Positions 44,673 to 53,712 of a stretch of DNA of 64,000 bases are shown piece after piece. A model generated the notes under the pieces. The model did not search any database. It saw nothing but the letters and a program-made list of their open reading frames with translations, and was not told the DNA's origin. The position numbers and the translations under genes are program-made. Position 1 is the stretch's first letter. Each line of letters starts with the position of its first letter. Source of the DNA: Maribellus maritimus (GTDB lineage Bacteria > Bacteroidota > Bacteroidia > Bacteroidales > Prolixibacteraceae); contig NZ_JAIKLE010000024.1 of assembly GCF_022267315.1 (NCBI RefSeq), positions 1-64,000 of the forward strand. Reading direction: 5' to 3'.

Positions 44673-45700
44673 TTTCCGGGAGAAAAATCTTTTTTCAGAA
44701 AAGAGGCTGTCTGTTTTATGGATTCAGCAATTGGTGTGTATTGGAAATCGATCTTTTTAGTAATTTTTGTACCGTCGAATTTGTTTACATCGTTGGAGTT
44801 GGAAACCGATTCACGGGTTATCATCGAAGGTTTGCGTGTAAGCCAGCCCCAAAAAGTAGCAGCTCTCCAAACCACTCCCAAAAGACTGTTGGAAGTAAAG
44901 TATTTTGGTCGTGGCTTTTCCAGCACATCGGCAATTTGCGAGAAAAATTCACGGTAACTAATATTGTCGGCATTAAGAATGTACCTTTGATTTTTGCAGT
45001 TTTCAAAATTTTCAGGATGCATAAGTTGGAGCATTGCCTGAATCACATCTTTTACATCTACAAATCCTGTAACGCCGCGTGTGTAGAATGGCATCCCGTC
45101 CCAAACGGTTTTGAAAAGCTTGGCGCTTCCTGCATCCCATTTTGCCGGACCTAATATAATGGAAGGGTTTAAAATTACAGCATCCAGCCCTTCTTCCATC
45201 CCCCGCCAGATTTCATTTTCCGAGAAAAATTTACTTTCGGAATATCCTGAAACTTTTTTCGAAGGAATCCAGTTGGTTTCTTCAGTAACCAAATCACCAT
45301 TTTGCAAACGTCCAAGACCGGCAATGGAACTCACATGGCAGATTCTTTTTACTCCATTTTCAATAGCCGCATTTACCAGGTTGGCTGTTCCTTCCACATT
45401 ATTCGAAATCATATTTTTGCGCTCCCCTGAGCGAAAAGAAACAATCGCGGCGCAGTGGTAGATTTCTGTAACTCCTTCGAGGATTTTTTCCAGTGCAAAA
45501 TAGTCCAGAATATCACCATCAACCCACTCGATTTGGCTAAATAGTTCTTCGGATTTTTCAGAATAGTTTGAAAAAGTTTTTTTAACCTGTTTCAAATTGC
45601 TGGTTTCCCGCTTTAGAGCTTTTACTTTTTGTCCGGCACTTACCAATTCATAAAGTAAATGCGAGCCCACCAAACCTGTTCCTCCGGTTACAAAAATCAT
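44669..45700 (-). CDS. NAD-dependent epimerase/dehydratase family protein
   Basis: The 343-residue extended short-chain dehydrogenase has the glycine motif FVTGGTGLVGSHLL (3-16), IYHCAAIVSFRSGE, and the catalytic YSESKFFSE (YxxxK, about 154-162). It resembles NAD(P)-dependent dihydroflavonol-reductase-like or 3-beta-HSD-like proteins. The substrate is unknown. A similar but non-identical family member lies at 52723. The gene is monocistronic and converges on the stress-protein gene. Confidence 0.8.
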   Translation of the reverse strand: MIFVTGGTGLVGSHLLYELVSAGQKVKALKRETSNLKQVKKTFSNYSEKSEELFSQIEWVDGDILDYFALEKILEGVTEIYHCAAIVSFRSGERKNMISNNVEGTANLVNAAIENGVKRICHVSSIAGLGRLQNGDLVTEETNWIPSKKVSGYSESKFFSENEIWRGMEEGLDAVILNPSIILGPAKWDAGSAKLFKTVWDGMPFYTRGVTGFVDVKDVIQAMLQLMHPENFENCKNQRYILNADNISYREFFSQIADVLEKPRPKYFTSNSLLGVVWRAATFWGWLTRKPSMITRESVSNSNDVNKFDGTKITKKIDFQYTPIAESIKQTASFLKKDFSPGN

Positions 45701-45803
45701 AAATAAAATTTTTTAGCAAAGATAAAATTTAAAAGCCTTTAACCTTTTTTTGTTTTCTTTCAATAACAGAGAATTGTTATTTTATATTCTTCGTATTTGA
45801 ATT

Positions 45804-45989
45804 ATGGGAACTGATTTCGCAATAAAATTTGAAACAAAGGAAGAGTCGAACTCAAAAAGACAAGATGAAGCAACGACGCGCACTCCTCATGAACGGCTTA
45901 TTTTTTTTGAGATGGTGCAGGGAATGCAATTTTTTGCATCAACAGGCGAACGTCCAAATACAGGCCAAAACAATTTTATGATAGAATAA
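45804..45989 (+). CDS. Small hypothetical protein, 61 residues
   Basis: The peptide is hydrophilic and charged (KFETKEESNSKRQDEATTRTPHERLIFFEMV is its core; here given as motifs KFETKEESNSKRQDE and HERLIFFEMVQGMQFF). I am reminded of small Bacteroidota proteins that precede nucleotidyltransferase-like genes in possible toxin-antitoxin pairs, but that partner is missing. Only a 29-codon frame follows immediately. This may be a remnant of such a pair or a functional orphan. Confidence 0.4.
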   Translation: MGTDFAIKFETKEESNSKRQDEATTRTPHERLIFFEMVQGMQFFASTGERPNTGQNNFMIE

Positions 45990-45990
45990 T

Positions 45991-46080
45991 ATGTTATTGA
46001 GCTTTCCTCAAAGAGTTAAAGACAAATTAGACATTCAGGTACTACTGCAAATTCGACAAAATAGAAAGAAAGAAAATTAA
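45991..46080 (+). CDS. Possible 29-residue peptide or gene remnant
   Basis: An ATG one base after the stop of the 61-residue gene opens a basic 29-codon frame (MLLSFPQRVKDKLDIQVLLQ, ending KKEN) that stops on the convergent oxidase gene end. The tight spacing suggests either a truncated second gene of a pair or chance. Confidence 0.2.
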   Translation: MLLSFPQRVKDKLDIQVLLQIRQNRKKEN

Positions 46081-46559
46081 CTATTCCACGGGGTAATTGC
46101 TTTTGCCCCGAATTCTTTTGCTGATAATTTTTCAATCTTAACTTTTATAAGCCCCACATTTTTTACCGCCGGTGCATTAAACTTAAATTCGCGGTCGCTG
46201 TATTGCGCCATTAACATTTTTAGCAACGCGTACTTTTCATCATAGTCATCCACAAATTCAGCTTCACCTTCTACCAGAACCGATTCCGATTTTACACGGT
46301 AGCTACATCCCACTTGTACATCTTGCCAGGCAAGTTCTTCTCCCAGCGTCCAGTTGATGCATACTTTCGGGTTTTTTTTCAGTGTCTCCCACATTCTTCC
46401 GGTTTGTGCTGAATGTAAAATCACCCAATCGCCGTTTAATGCAAAATTCATTGGTAAAACATAAGGTGCATTTTCTTCTGCCATGGCCAGGTAGCATGTT
46501 TTACATGCTTTTATAGTCTCGTTTATTTTCTCCCGGTCTTCGATAAGATATGTTCGCAT
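46077..46559 (-). CDS. Pyridoxamine 5'-phosphate oxidase-family (Nim-like) flavoprotein
   Basis: The 160-residue split-barrel protein has the pattern of the Nim/PNPOx-like family: KTCYLAMAEENAPYVLPMNFAL (about 20-41), WVILHSAQTGRMWETLKKNPKVCINW, and CSYRVKSESVLVEGEAEFVDD. It probably binds FMN or F420/heme-type cofactors as a small dimer. Members confer nitroimidazole resistance in some anaerobes, but activity cannot be inferred here. It follows dnaG closely on the same strand (12 bases), so the two may be co-transcribed. Confidence 0.8.
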   Translation of the reverse strand: MRTYLIEDREKINETIKACKTCYLAMAEENAPYVLPMNFALNGDWVILHSAQTGRMWETLKKNPKVCINWTLGEELAWQDVQVGCSYRVKSESVLVEGEAEFVDDYDEKYALLKMLMAQYSDREFKFNAPAVKNVGLIKVKIEKLSAKEFGAKAITPWNS

Positions 46560-46570
46560 AAATTTTTGGT

Positions 46571-48517
46571 TTATATGATGGTTCGGTTGCCCAGTTGGTC
46601 CGACAAATGTTTTTCCACCCGTTTCAGGTTCATGTATTTTGATTGTTCTTCTATAATTCTGTCAAAGTCATTTTCTTTCGCTGCTACATCAATTTCTTTT
46701 TCTATCGCTTCCAGCATAATTCCGATTTTGCGCAACTTGTATTCATGCACAATTCTGGGGATAAGTATATCCAGAATGTCTTCCTCTTTTTCGGTGTAAG
46801 CACCGGCTTTTGTCCACCGTTTACTTTCAATAAACTTTTCAGAAAGCAGGTCAGTGGCAAGTTTACTTACGTCTCCGTTGGGATGATAAATAAAGTATTT
46901 CCACGGATCAAATTTTTCGTTGGCCAGGTTTTCTTTTACCTCATTAAAAATGGTCTGGAACAGCTGCTGTTGTGAAACAAGATCGTCGTTTTCAAGTTCT
47001 TCGATCATAAATTCACCAACCGTCACAATTTCTGTTTCATTTGGATTTTCTCCCTCAATTTCAAAAAGTGGTGAACCACAATGTTTCAAAAGAAAACGCA
47101 GGAATTCGAGCTCTTCCACTAAAAAATCAGAGGTTTTCTGTATGGGCTGCGGTTCCGGTTTTGGATCTGGTTTTCTCGTTTTTTCGCGAAGTTCCTTTTT
47201 GCGGAAATCATCCGTTTGTTTGCTTTTTTGTTTTCTGACTTCGGTGTACAGAACTTCTTCGTTTACACTCAGTAGTTTGCTGCATTCTTTGATATAAACC
47301 GAGCGGGTTATGGAGTCAGGAATTACTGATATCGAACGAATAACATCTGTTATTAACCGTGCTTTTGCCACCGGGTCGTTTTCGGTTGTTTTGAGCAGAA
47401 GACGTGTTTTGAACTGGATAAAATCGGTTTCGTTTTCCCGGATATAATTTGTAAATCCACTGGCTCCCATTTTTTTAGCAAATGAATCAGGGTCTTCACC
47501 ATCGGGGAGAAGCAACACCTTAACATTCATACCTTCCTCCAGTACGAGGTCGATCCCGCGTAACGAAGCTTTTATTCCTGCCTCATCGCCATCGTAAATT
47601 ATGGTGATATTGGGCGAAAAGCGCTTCATCAATCTGATTTGGTCGGGAGTTAGCGCAGTTCCCGAAGAGGCCACTACATTTTCAATTCCGGCCTGGTGCA
47701 TCGAAAGTACATCGGTGTAACCTTCCACCAGGTAACACTTTTCATTTTTGGTGATCGAACGTTTTGCCTGATATATTCCGTATAAAACTTTGCTTTTGTG
47801 GTAAATTTCTGATTCAGGAGAATTGAGATATTTTGCTGTTTTTTTATCTTCCTTCAGAATTCTTCCTCCAAAAGCAATCACACGTCCGGCGAGATTATGT
47901 ATAGGAAATATGACTCTGCCTGCGAAACGATCGCGCTGCCAGTCGTCGCGGACAATGGTGAGTCCTGTTTTTTCAAGAAAATCGATTTTATAGCCCTGTT
48001 TTTGCGCAGCCTCTGTAAACGGGGTTTTTCCGTCAGGGGCAAAACCTACTTCAAATTTTTTAAGCACATCGTCGCGAAAACTACGTTCGCGGAAATAACT
48101 TAATCCGATGGTTCTGCCTTCGTTTTCATTCCATAAATAACGTGTGAAGAATTTTTGTGCAAAAGAGGAAACAATCATCAAACTTTCGCGTTCGTCTTTG
48201 AGCTGTTTCTGTTCTTCGGTTTCCTCTTCTTCTGTAACTTCTATATTGTATTTTTTTGCCAGCCATTTTAAAGCCTCAGGGTAAGTGAGGTTTTCATGTT
48301 CCATGATAAAATTCACAGAGTTCCCTCCCTTACCACAACCAAAACATTTAAAAATTCCTTTAGCCGGAGAAACCGTAAACGAGGGTGTCTTCTCATTGTG
48401 AAACGGACATAAACCAAGCATGTTAACTCCTCTTTTGCGGAGCGTCACAAAATCGGAGACAACATCACTGATTTCAGCAGCATCTAAAATACGTTCTATG
48501 GTCGCATGATCTATCAC
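46571..48517 (-). CDS. dnaG: DNA primase
   Basis: The 648-residue primase begins with the CHC2 zinc-binding domain (CPFHNEKTPSFTVSPAKG followed by FKCFGCGKGGN, about 38-67). The TOPRIM catalytic core contains YLVEGYTDVLSMHQAG and IIYDGDEAGIKASLRG, and the C-terminus is a helicase-interaction-type helical domain. It synthesises RNA primers at the replication fork. The central linker is charged and proline-rich (RKPDPKPEPQPIQK). It is a housekeeping gene with a Nim-like gene just downstream. Confidence 0.95.
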   Translation of the reverse strand: MIDHATIERILDAAEISDVVSDFVTLRKRGVNMLGLCPFHNEKTPSFTVSPAKGIFKCFGCGKGGNSVNFIMEHENLTYPEALKWLAKKYNIEVTEEEETEEQKQLKDERESLMIVSSFAQKFFTRYLWNENEGRTIGLSYFRERSFRDDVLKKFEVGFAPDGKTPFTEAAQKQGYKIDFLEKTGLTIVRDDWQRDRFAGRVIFPIHNLAGRVIAFGGRILKEDKKTAKYLNSPESEIYHKSKVLYGIYQAKRSITKNEKCYLVEGYTDVLSMHQAGIENVVASSGTALTPDQIRLMKRFSPNITIIYDGDEAGIKASLRGIDLVLEEGMNVKVLLLPDGEDPDSFAKKMGASGFTNYIRENETDFIQFKTRLLLKTTENDPVAKARLITDVIRSISVIPDSITRSVYIKECSKLLSVNEEVLYTEVRKQKSKQTDDFRKKELREKTRKPDPKPEPQPIQKTSDFLVEELEFLRFLLKHCGSPLFEIEGENPNETEIVTVGEFMIEELENDDLVSQQQLFQTIFNEVKENLANEKFDPWKYFIYHPNGDVSKLATDLLSEKFIESKRWTKAGAYTEKEEDILDILIPRIVHEYKLRKIGIMLEAIEKEIDVAAKENDFDRIIEEQSKYMNLKRVEKHLSDQLGNRTII

Positions 48518-48737
48518 GGCTACAAATGTAGAGAATTCAGGACAAGATTTCAGAAAAAGATACTGGTCGAAACAATATTTAGGAAGAAAATAATTTTTCG
48601 TGTTTTATTGCTAATAAGACAATTTTTTTGTTTTGAGTATGAAAATTCTCTTTTTATAATAATCTTTATAAGCTAAAACCAATCGCTGATAATTTTATTG
48701 ATTTAGAGGAAATTATTCAGTACCAAAATACTAAGTA

Positions 48738-50387
48738 ATGAAATACATAATCTTTTTTTTCTTCTTGTTGGTCGGTATTAATCTGACTAATGGTCAGACA
48801 CAAAATCTGCCGGATGATGTGATTATAACTTCAGAGAAGGGTAAAATTAGCGTCAGAACAGATGACCCCGGGAAGTTATATATCAACGTTTCTCCCCAGA
48901 ATGCAAAAAGGTTTAAGAAAAATGGAGTGGTACGTTACAGCGATTTTGGTGCAAAAGGCGACAGTAAAACCGATGATATTGATGCTATCGCTGCTACTCA
49001 TGCTTATGCCAATCAGAACAGGCTTTTAGTGAAAGCTGACGAAAACGCCTCATATTATATTAGTGGAAAGGCTCGTACTGCAGTCATTCGAACGGATACG
49101 GATTTTAATACGGCTTCTTTTATTATTGATGATACCGATGTGGAAAATAGAAATGCACAGGTTTTTCTGGTTAATTCCGATAAACAAACGTTTACTCCGG
49201 AAGGTATATCGTCTTTAAAAAGAAACCAGGAGAAAATAGATGTTACTTTACCCGGAACTTGTTTGCTCACAGCTACCAATTCGAAAGTAAGGCGCTACAT
49301 CCGTTTTGGGCCAAATCAAAACAACGGGGCTCCACAGACCGATATTTTTATCGTTGACCGAAATGGCAATGTAGATATGGATGCTCCAATTATTTGGGAT
49401 TTTGATGAAATAACAGCGATTAAGGCACTTCCAATTGAAGAGAATACGCTTACAATTACCGGCGGGAAGTTTACAACCATTGCCAATCAGGCAGAATCGA
49501 AATATACGTATTATAGTCGGGGAATAGGTATCAGACGATCCAATGTGCTTGTGGATGGGCTGGAACACCATGTCACGGGCGAAAAAGATCATGGCGCACC
49601 TTATGGCGGATTTATCAATGTTGGCGACTGTGCCTATGTAACCGTTCGAAACACAACGCTTACAGGCCATAAAACTTACCGGACTATTGGTTCGGCTGGC
49701 GTTCCTGTTTCCATGGGGACTTATGATATTTCTCTCGGCCGCGCTCTCAATATTTCGTTTGTGAACTGCAATCAAACAAACGATATTAATGACCGAACTT
49801 ACTGGGGAATTATGGGATCCAACTATTGCAAAAATATTGTATTGGATAGTTGTGTTTTTTCGCGATTCGATGCTCACATGGGTGTTGCCAATGCTACGGT
49901 ACGGAACTCCACTCTTGGACACATGGGAATTAATGCCATTGGTAGCGGAACTTTTACAGTGGAGAACTCTACTATACGTGGAAGCCGGCTTATCAACCTG
50001 CGCTCAGATTACGGCAGTACCTGGCGGGGAGAATTTATTATTCGTAATTGTGTTTTTATCCCTGCAAACGGAAAACCGACTATTGCAAGTTTAATCAGCG
50101 GCTCCTATTCCGGGCAGCATGATTTTGGTTACACCTGTTACATGCCGGAAAAAATTGTTATTGAAAACCTTCGAATTGATGATTCGAATCATCCGGAGGA
50201 TTATCAGGGGCCGGCGGTTTTTGCAAACTTTAACCCGGATATGATTGATGATTCTTATGTGGAGAAGTTTCCTTACGTGAAAACGAAAGAAGTTATCCTT
50301 AAAAATGTAACTACTATAAGCGGCAGGGAGTTAAGGGTTAGTGATAATTTGTTCATGTTTAAAGATGTTAAGGTATCTGTTGAATAA
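48738..50387 (+). CDS. Secreted right-handed beta-helix protein (pectate-lyase-like fold)
   Basis: The 549-residue protein has a signal peptide (1-19) and an N-terminal VVRYSDFGAKGDSKTDDIDAI segment typical of glycan-active parallel beta-helix enzymes. The rest contains repeated beta-helix rungs with N/S/G ladders (GGKFTTIANQ, NTTLTGHKTYRT, NSTLGHMGINAIG, NSTIRGSRLINL). Catalytic residues cannot be identified, so it may be a polysaccharide lyase, hydrolase or binding protein. No type IX C-terminal sorting domain is evident. It is a single gene with no carbohydrate locus around it. Confidence 0.7.
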   Translation: MKYIIFFFFLLVGINLTNGQTQNLPDDVIITSEKGKISVRTDDPGKLYINVSPQNAKRFKKNGVVRYSDFGAKGDSKTDDIDAIAATHAYANQNRLLVKADENASYYISGKARTAVIRTDTDFNTASFIIDDTDVENRNAQVFLVNSDKQTFTPEGISSLKRNQEKIDVTLPGTCLLTATNSKVRRYIRFGPNQNNGAPQTDIFIVDRNGNVDMDAPIIWDFDEITAIKALPIEENTLTITGGKFTTIANQAESKYTYYSRGIGIRRSNVLVDGLEHHVTGEKDHGAPYGGFINVGDCAYVTVRNTTLTGHKTYRTIGSAGVPVSMGTYDISLGRALNISFVNCNQTNDINDRTYWGIMGSNYCKNIVLDSCVFSRFDAHMGVANATVRNSTLGHMGINAIGSGTFTVENSTIRGSRLINLRSDYGSTWRGEFIIRNCVFIPANGKPTIASLISGSYSGQHDFGYTCYMPEKIVIENLRIDDSNHPEDYQGPAVFANFNPDMIDDSYVEKFPYVKTKEVILKNVTTISGRELRVSDNLFMFKDVKVSVE

Positions 50388-50457
50388 TTACTATCGGTAT
50401 TCTGATTCGATTAAAATAAGCTGAATATTTTTTTGATTCAAAACCAATTTTTCCTTT

Positions 50458-51147
50458 ATGAAAAAGAAACTGGTTGTACTTTCGGGAGCCGGCATGAGTC
50501 AGGAAAGCGGATTAAAAACTTTTCGCGATATGGGTGGTTTGTGGGAACAATACGACGTAACGGAAGTGGCAAGTCCTGAAGCCTGGTTGCGAACACCGGA
50601 ATTGGTATTACGGTTTTATAATGAGCGCCGGAAACAACTTTGGGAGGCAAAACCCAATGGCGGGCACATCGGAATTGCTGATTTGGAAAATGAATTTGAT
50701 GTTGAGGTTGTCACTCAGAATGTAGATGATTTGCATGAACAGGCCGGAAGTACAAAAGTTTTGCATTTACACGGTGAACTTCGGAAAGCGCGCAGCACTA
50801 TCGATCCTGATTTGGTTTATACGCTTGATAAATGGGAATTAAAACCAGGCGATACATGCGAAAAGGGAAGTCAACTCCGGCCTCACATTGTTTGGTTTGG
50901 CGAGGCAGTTCCCGCATTAACTGATGCTCTTTCAGTGGTTCAATGCGCCGATATTCTGGTTGTTATCGGTACATCGCTGGTGGTTTATCCTGCAGCCGGG
51001 CTGGTAAATTATGCTAAACCGGAAATTCCTATATTTGTTATTGATCCGGGCCGACCGCAGTTGTTTTCCAAAAATGTAACTTATATTCAGGAAAAAGCGG
51101 GCAAAGGAGTGGAGATTTTGAAATCAGAACTTGAAAAATGGAAATGA
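50458..51147 (+). CDS. SIR2-family NAD-dependent deacylase (CobB-like)
   Basis: The 229-residue sirtuin has the NAD-binding GAGMSQESGLKTFRD (residues 10-24), VVTQNVDDLHEQAG, catalytic histidine in LHLHGEL (103-109), and IVVIGTSLVVYPAAG-like motifs (VVIGTSL). It removes acyl groups from lysine using NAD. The FYNERR motif provides the Tyr and Arg that favour succinyl or malonyl groups in class III sirtuins. The zinc CxxC pairs are largely missing (KARST where CobB has a cysteine), which I believe is common in Bacteroidota. It is followed 1 base later by the porin gene. Confidence 0.85.
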   Translation: MKKKLVVLSGAGMSQESGLKTFRDMGGLWEQYDVTEVASPEAWLRTPELVLRFYNERRKQLWEAKPNGGHIGIADLENEFDVEVVTQNVDDLHEQAGSTKVLHLHGELRKARSTIDPDLVYTLDKWELKPGDTCEKGSQLRPHIVWFGEAVPALTDALSVVQCADILVVIGTSLVVYPAAGLVNYAKPEIPIFVIDPGRPQLFSKNVTYIQEKAGKGVEILKSELEKWK

Positions 51148-51148
51148 A

Positions 51149-51769
51149 ATGACAAGAAGACTTTTATTACCGGCACTTTTTATTTTAATCGTAAATCTAG
51201 CTTTGGCGCAACGTTTTCAGGGAGGAATTCTGGCTGGATACAACGCAACTCAGGTTGAAGGAGATTCATACAAAGGATATCATAAACCGGGCATTCTGGC
51301 CGGAGCTTTTGTTCAAACTGATATTGCTCCTGCTGTTTTTGCCGGATTGGAAATAAAATATTCGCAAAAAGGGGCCCGCAACAGAATAAAACCCAAAGAT
51401 GAAGACCCGGATAAATATATCATGCGTCTGGGCTATATCGATATTCCCGTCTTTGTCGGGTTTAGGGCCAGCGATAAAAGCGCTGTAGTGGGAGGCATTT
51501 CAGCAGGATACCTTGTTCACGCCAAAGAATTTGATGAATACGGTGAGTTTGTGCGGGAAGACCAAAATGCATTCAATGACTTCGATTTACAACCTTTTGT
51601 GGGTTTTCAGTTTGATATGCTTGATCGCCTAAAGCTGGATTTACGCATCGCTTATTCAGTGTTGCCTATCCGCGGATTGCCGGGTGAGGACGCTACAAAT
51701 TATTATTGGCTGAACAATCAGTTTAACAATGTTATCTCGTTGGCATTTTATTATCGACTGGATAGATAA
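51149..51769 (+). CDS. Outer-membrane beta-barrel protein (PorT/porin-like)
   Basis: The protein is 206 residues from the ATG at 51149, which gives a clean signal (MTRRLLLPALFILIVNLALAQ); an upstream TTG overlaps the sirtuin gene. The mature domain alternates beta strands with aromatic belts (FQGGILAGYNATQVEGDS, MRLGYIDIPVFVGFRASD, FQPFVGFQFDML-like repeats) and ends in strand VISLAFYYRLDR, an eight-strand barrel pattern of the outer membrane beta-barrel-2 family. Function is unknown. It begins 1 base after the sirtuin stop, so the pair is likely co-transcribed. Confidence 0.75.
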   Translation: MTRRLLLPALFILIVNLALAQRFQGGILAGYNATQVEGDSYKGYHKPGILAGAFVQTDIAPAVFAGLEIKYSQKGARNRIKPKDEDPDKYIMRLGYIDIPVFVGFRASDKSAVVGGISAGYLVHAKEFDEYGEFVREDQNAFNDFDLQPFVGFQFDMLDRLKLDLRIAYSVLPIRGLPGEDATNYYWLNNQFNNVISLAFYYRLDR

Positions 51770-51924
51770 AAGCAATAAATAACATCTCTTGTTTTAAGAT
51801 GCTGCTTGTTGTTGTTTATAAACAAATTTTTTTAAAGCAGTGATTTCATAATGAATTCTTAAATTTCATGGGTTGAAATACCTTACAATTTTTGTAACTT
51901 GTCAGGTAAATTTAAAGCTACGCC

Positions 51925-52668
51925 ATGAATTTTCAATTAAGTTCCTCTGAAACCAGAATATCAATTCTTATTGTGGGAGTTATTCTGTTTTTTTATTTGT
52001 ACTACTATACAGCACACTCCGTTTTTTTTGTCCGTTTTGCGGAGAGAAGATATAAAAATCAGTCGCAAAAGGAACTTTATCGTTTTTTTATGCAAAAACT
52101 TACAGGTTTTGTTTTTCTGGGATTACTACCCGGAATTCTGTATTATTTTTTTGTTGATCATTCCATGGATAAATATGGATTCAGCTTGTCATTGCTACGG
52201 TCGAACATTAGTACAATTCTGCTATTGTCCGGGATAATTGGTTCAATTTTGTTTTTAACGCAAAAAGTCAAACCCGAAAGAAATTCGCTTCAAATCAAAT
52301 GGAAAGAATGGACAATTTCGATGTTTGTTTTTAATGCTCTGGGCTGGACATTGTATTTAGTTGGTTATGAATTTCTGTTCCGGGGAATTTTTTTAAATGC
52401 ATGTTTTAATGATTTTGGATTCTGGCCGGCTATTGCAATTAATGTTGTGATTTATTCTGCAATTCATATGGTGAACGGAAAAGACCAGGCCATTGGAGCT
52501 TTGGTGTTTGGAACGATTGCCTGCTACTTTACGTTGACTAAAGGGACGCTGTTAATTCCTGTTTTTATGCATATCTCGTTGAGTGTTTTTTCCGACTATT
52601 TTTCAATCCGGCTTAATCCTAATCTCAGGTTTGTAAAATCGGAAACAATTGATATCCCTTCGAGATAA
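51925..52668 (+). CDS. CPBP-family intramembrane protein (Abi-like)
   Basis: The 247-residue membrane protein has about seven hydrophobic helices. The CPBP (CAAX protease/bacteriocin-processing) motifs are recognisable: GYEFLFRG near residue 150 (the EExxxR motif with the first Glu replaced by Tyr, as in several Bacteroidota members), a histidine in YSAIHMVNG, and MHISLSVFSDY. Proteolytic or processing activity is therefore uncertain. It is a single gene preceded by an AT-rich palindromic leader. Confidence 0.7.
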   Translation: MNFQLSSSETRISILIVGVILFFYLYYYTAHSVFFVRFAERRYKNQSQKELYRFFMQKLTGFVFLGLLPGILYYFFVDHSMDKYGFSLSLLRSNISTILLLSGIIGSILFLTQKVKPERNSLQIKWKEWTISMFVFNALGWTLYLVGYEFLFRGIFLNACFNDFGFWPAIAINVVIYSAIHMVNGKDQAIGALVFGTIACYFTLTKGTLLIPVFMHISLSVFSDYFSIRLNPNLRFVKSETIDIPSR

Positions 52669-52722
52669 AATTCAGGATTTAAATTTCAAACTAAAAATAT
52701 ATCAACCGTAATTCGATTAAAT

Positions 52723-53712
52723 GTGAAATGTTTTATCACCGGGGCCACCGGATTTATAGGAAACCGATTGCTTGAGGAACTTCTGAGAAATGAGAATGAA
52801 GTGCATATTCTGGCCCGTTCGCCTGAAAAGCTGAATATTCCTGAAAAAAGAGTCACTGTTTTCAAAGGCGATTTGTTTTCAACAGACGTTTTAGAAAAAG
52901 CAATAACAGGCTGCGATGTAGTCTATCATTTGGCTGCTTATGCCAATCTCTGGTCGAAGGACAAGACCCTCGCTTACAAAACCAATTATACGGGAACAAA
53001 AAACGTTTTGGAGGCGGCGTTCAGAAATAATATTAAAAAGGTTGTTTTTACTTCCAGTGCGGCTACACTTCCACCATCAAAAGAAATGGAAGAAGTGGAC
53101 GAGACCGCACCGTTGCCGGATACCTATCTGACCGACTATGAAACAACAAAACGACAAGCCGAAAATTTATGTGTGGAATATTTTAAAAAAGGTCTTGATG
53201 TGGTCGTTGTGAATCCACCGCGTTTGTATGGTCCGGGGTTTCTGAATAAAAGCAATTCCGTTACTATCATGATAAAAAAATATATAGAAGGAAGTTGGCG
53301 TTTTATTCCGGGCGATGGGTTCCAGTTGGGAAGTTATGTATTTGTTGAAGACGTGATAAGAGGTCATATTCAGGCAATGAAAAAAGGAATTCCCGGCAAG
53401 AAATATATTTTGGGAGGAGAGAATGTTTCTTACAACGATTTTTTCAAAATACTTTCTGAATTGACAGGAAAAAAAAGGGTGATGTTTCATATCCCGTTTT
53501 CGTTTATGCTCGGTATTTCAAAGTTTGAGCTTTTTATGGCTGAAACCTTTGGGAAACCGCCACTGATTACTCCACCCTGGGTGAAACGTTATTTGCAACA
53601 CCGGCCTTTAAACAGTAAAAAGGCAATTCGCGAACTGGATTACCAGATTACGCCCCTTAGAGAAGGAATGTTAAAAACAATTGCTTGGTTAAAAACGGGT
53701 TTGTATGAGTGA
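52723..53712 (+). CDS. NAD-dependent epimerase/dehydratase
   Basis: The 329-residue protein starts with GTG (MKCFITGATGFIGNRLL) and has the extended SDR fold with YxxxK as YETTKRQAE (about 142-150) and VVNPPRLYGPGF. It resembles dihydroflavonol-reductase or hopanoid/sterol-associated epimerases; the substrate is not clear. The related protein at 44669 shows the same motifs. The gene overlaps the following SDR gene by 8 bases, so they form a two-gene operon. Confidence 0.8.
   Translation: MKCFITGATGFIGNRLLEELLRNENEVHILARSPEKLNIPEKRVTVFKGDLFSTDVLEKAITGCDVVYHLAAYANLWSKDKTLAYKTNYTGTKNVLEAAFRNNIKKVVFTSSAATLPPSKEMEEVDETAPLPDTYLTDYETTKRQAENLCVEYFKKGLDVVVVNPPRLYGPGFLNKSNSVTIMIKKYIEGSWRFIPGDGFQLGSYVFVEDVIRGHIQAMKKGIPGKKYILGGENVSYNDFFKILSELTGKKRVMFHIPFSFMLGISKFELFMAETFGKPPLITPPWVKRYLQHRPLNSKKAIRELDYQITPLREGMLKTIAWLKTGLYE

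Noticed and set aside
51812-51825. Perfect palindrome TTGTTTATAAACAA followed by T residues, as a terminator after the porin gene
   Set aside because: It has no loop-forming spacer and is entirely AT-rich, so a stable hairpin is doubtful.
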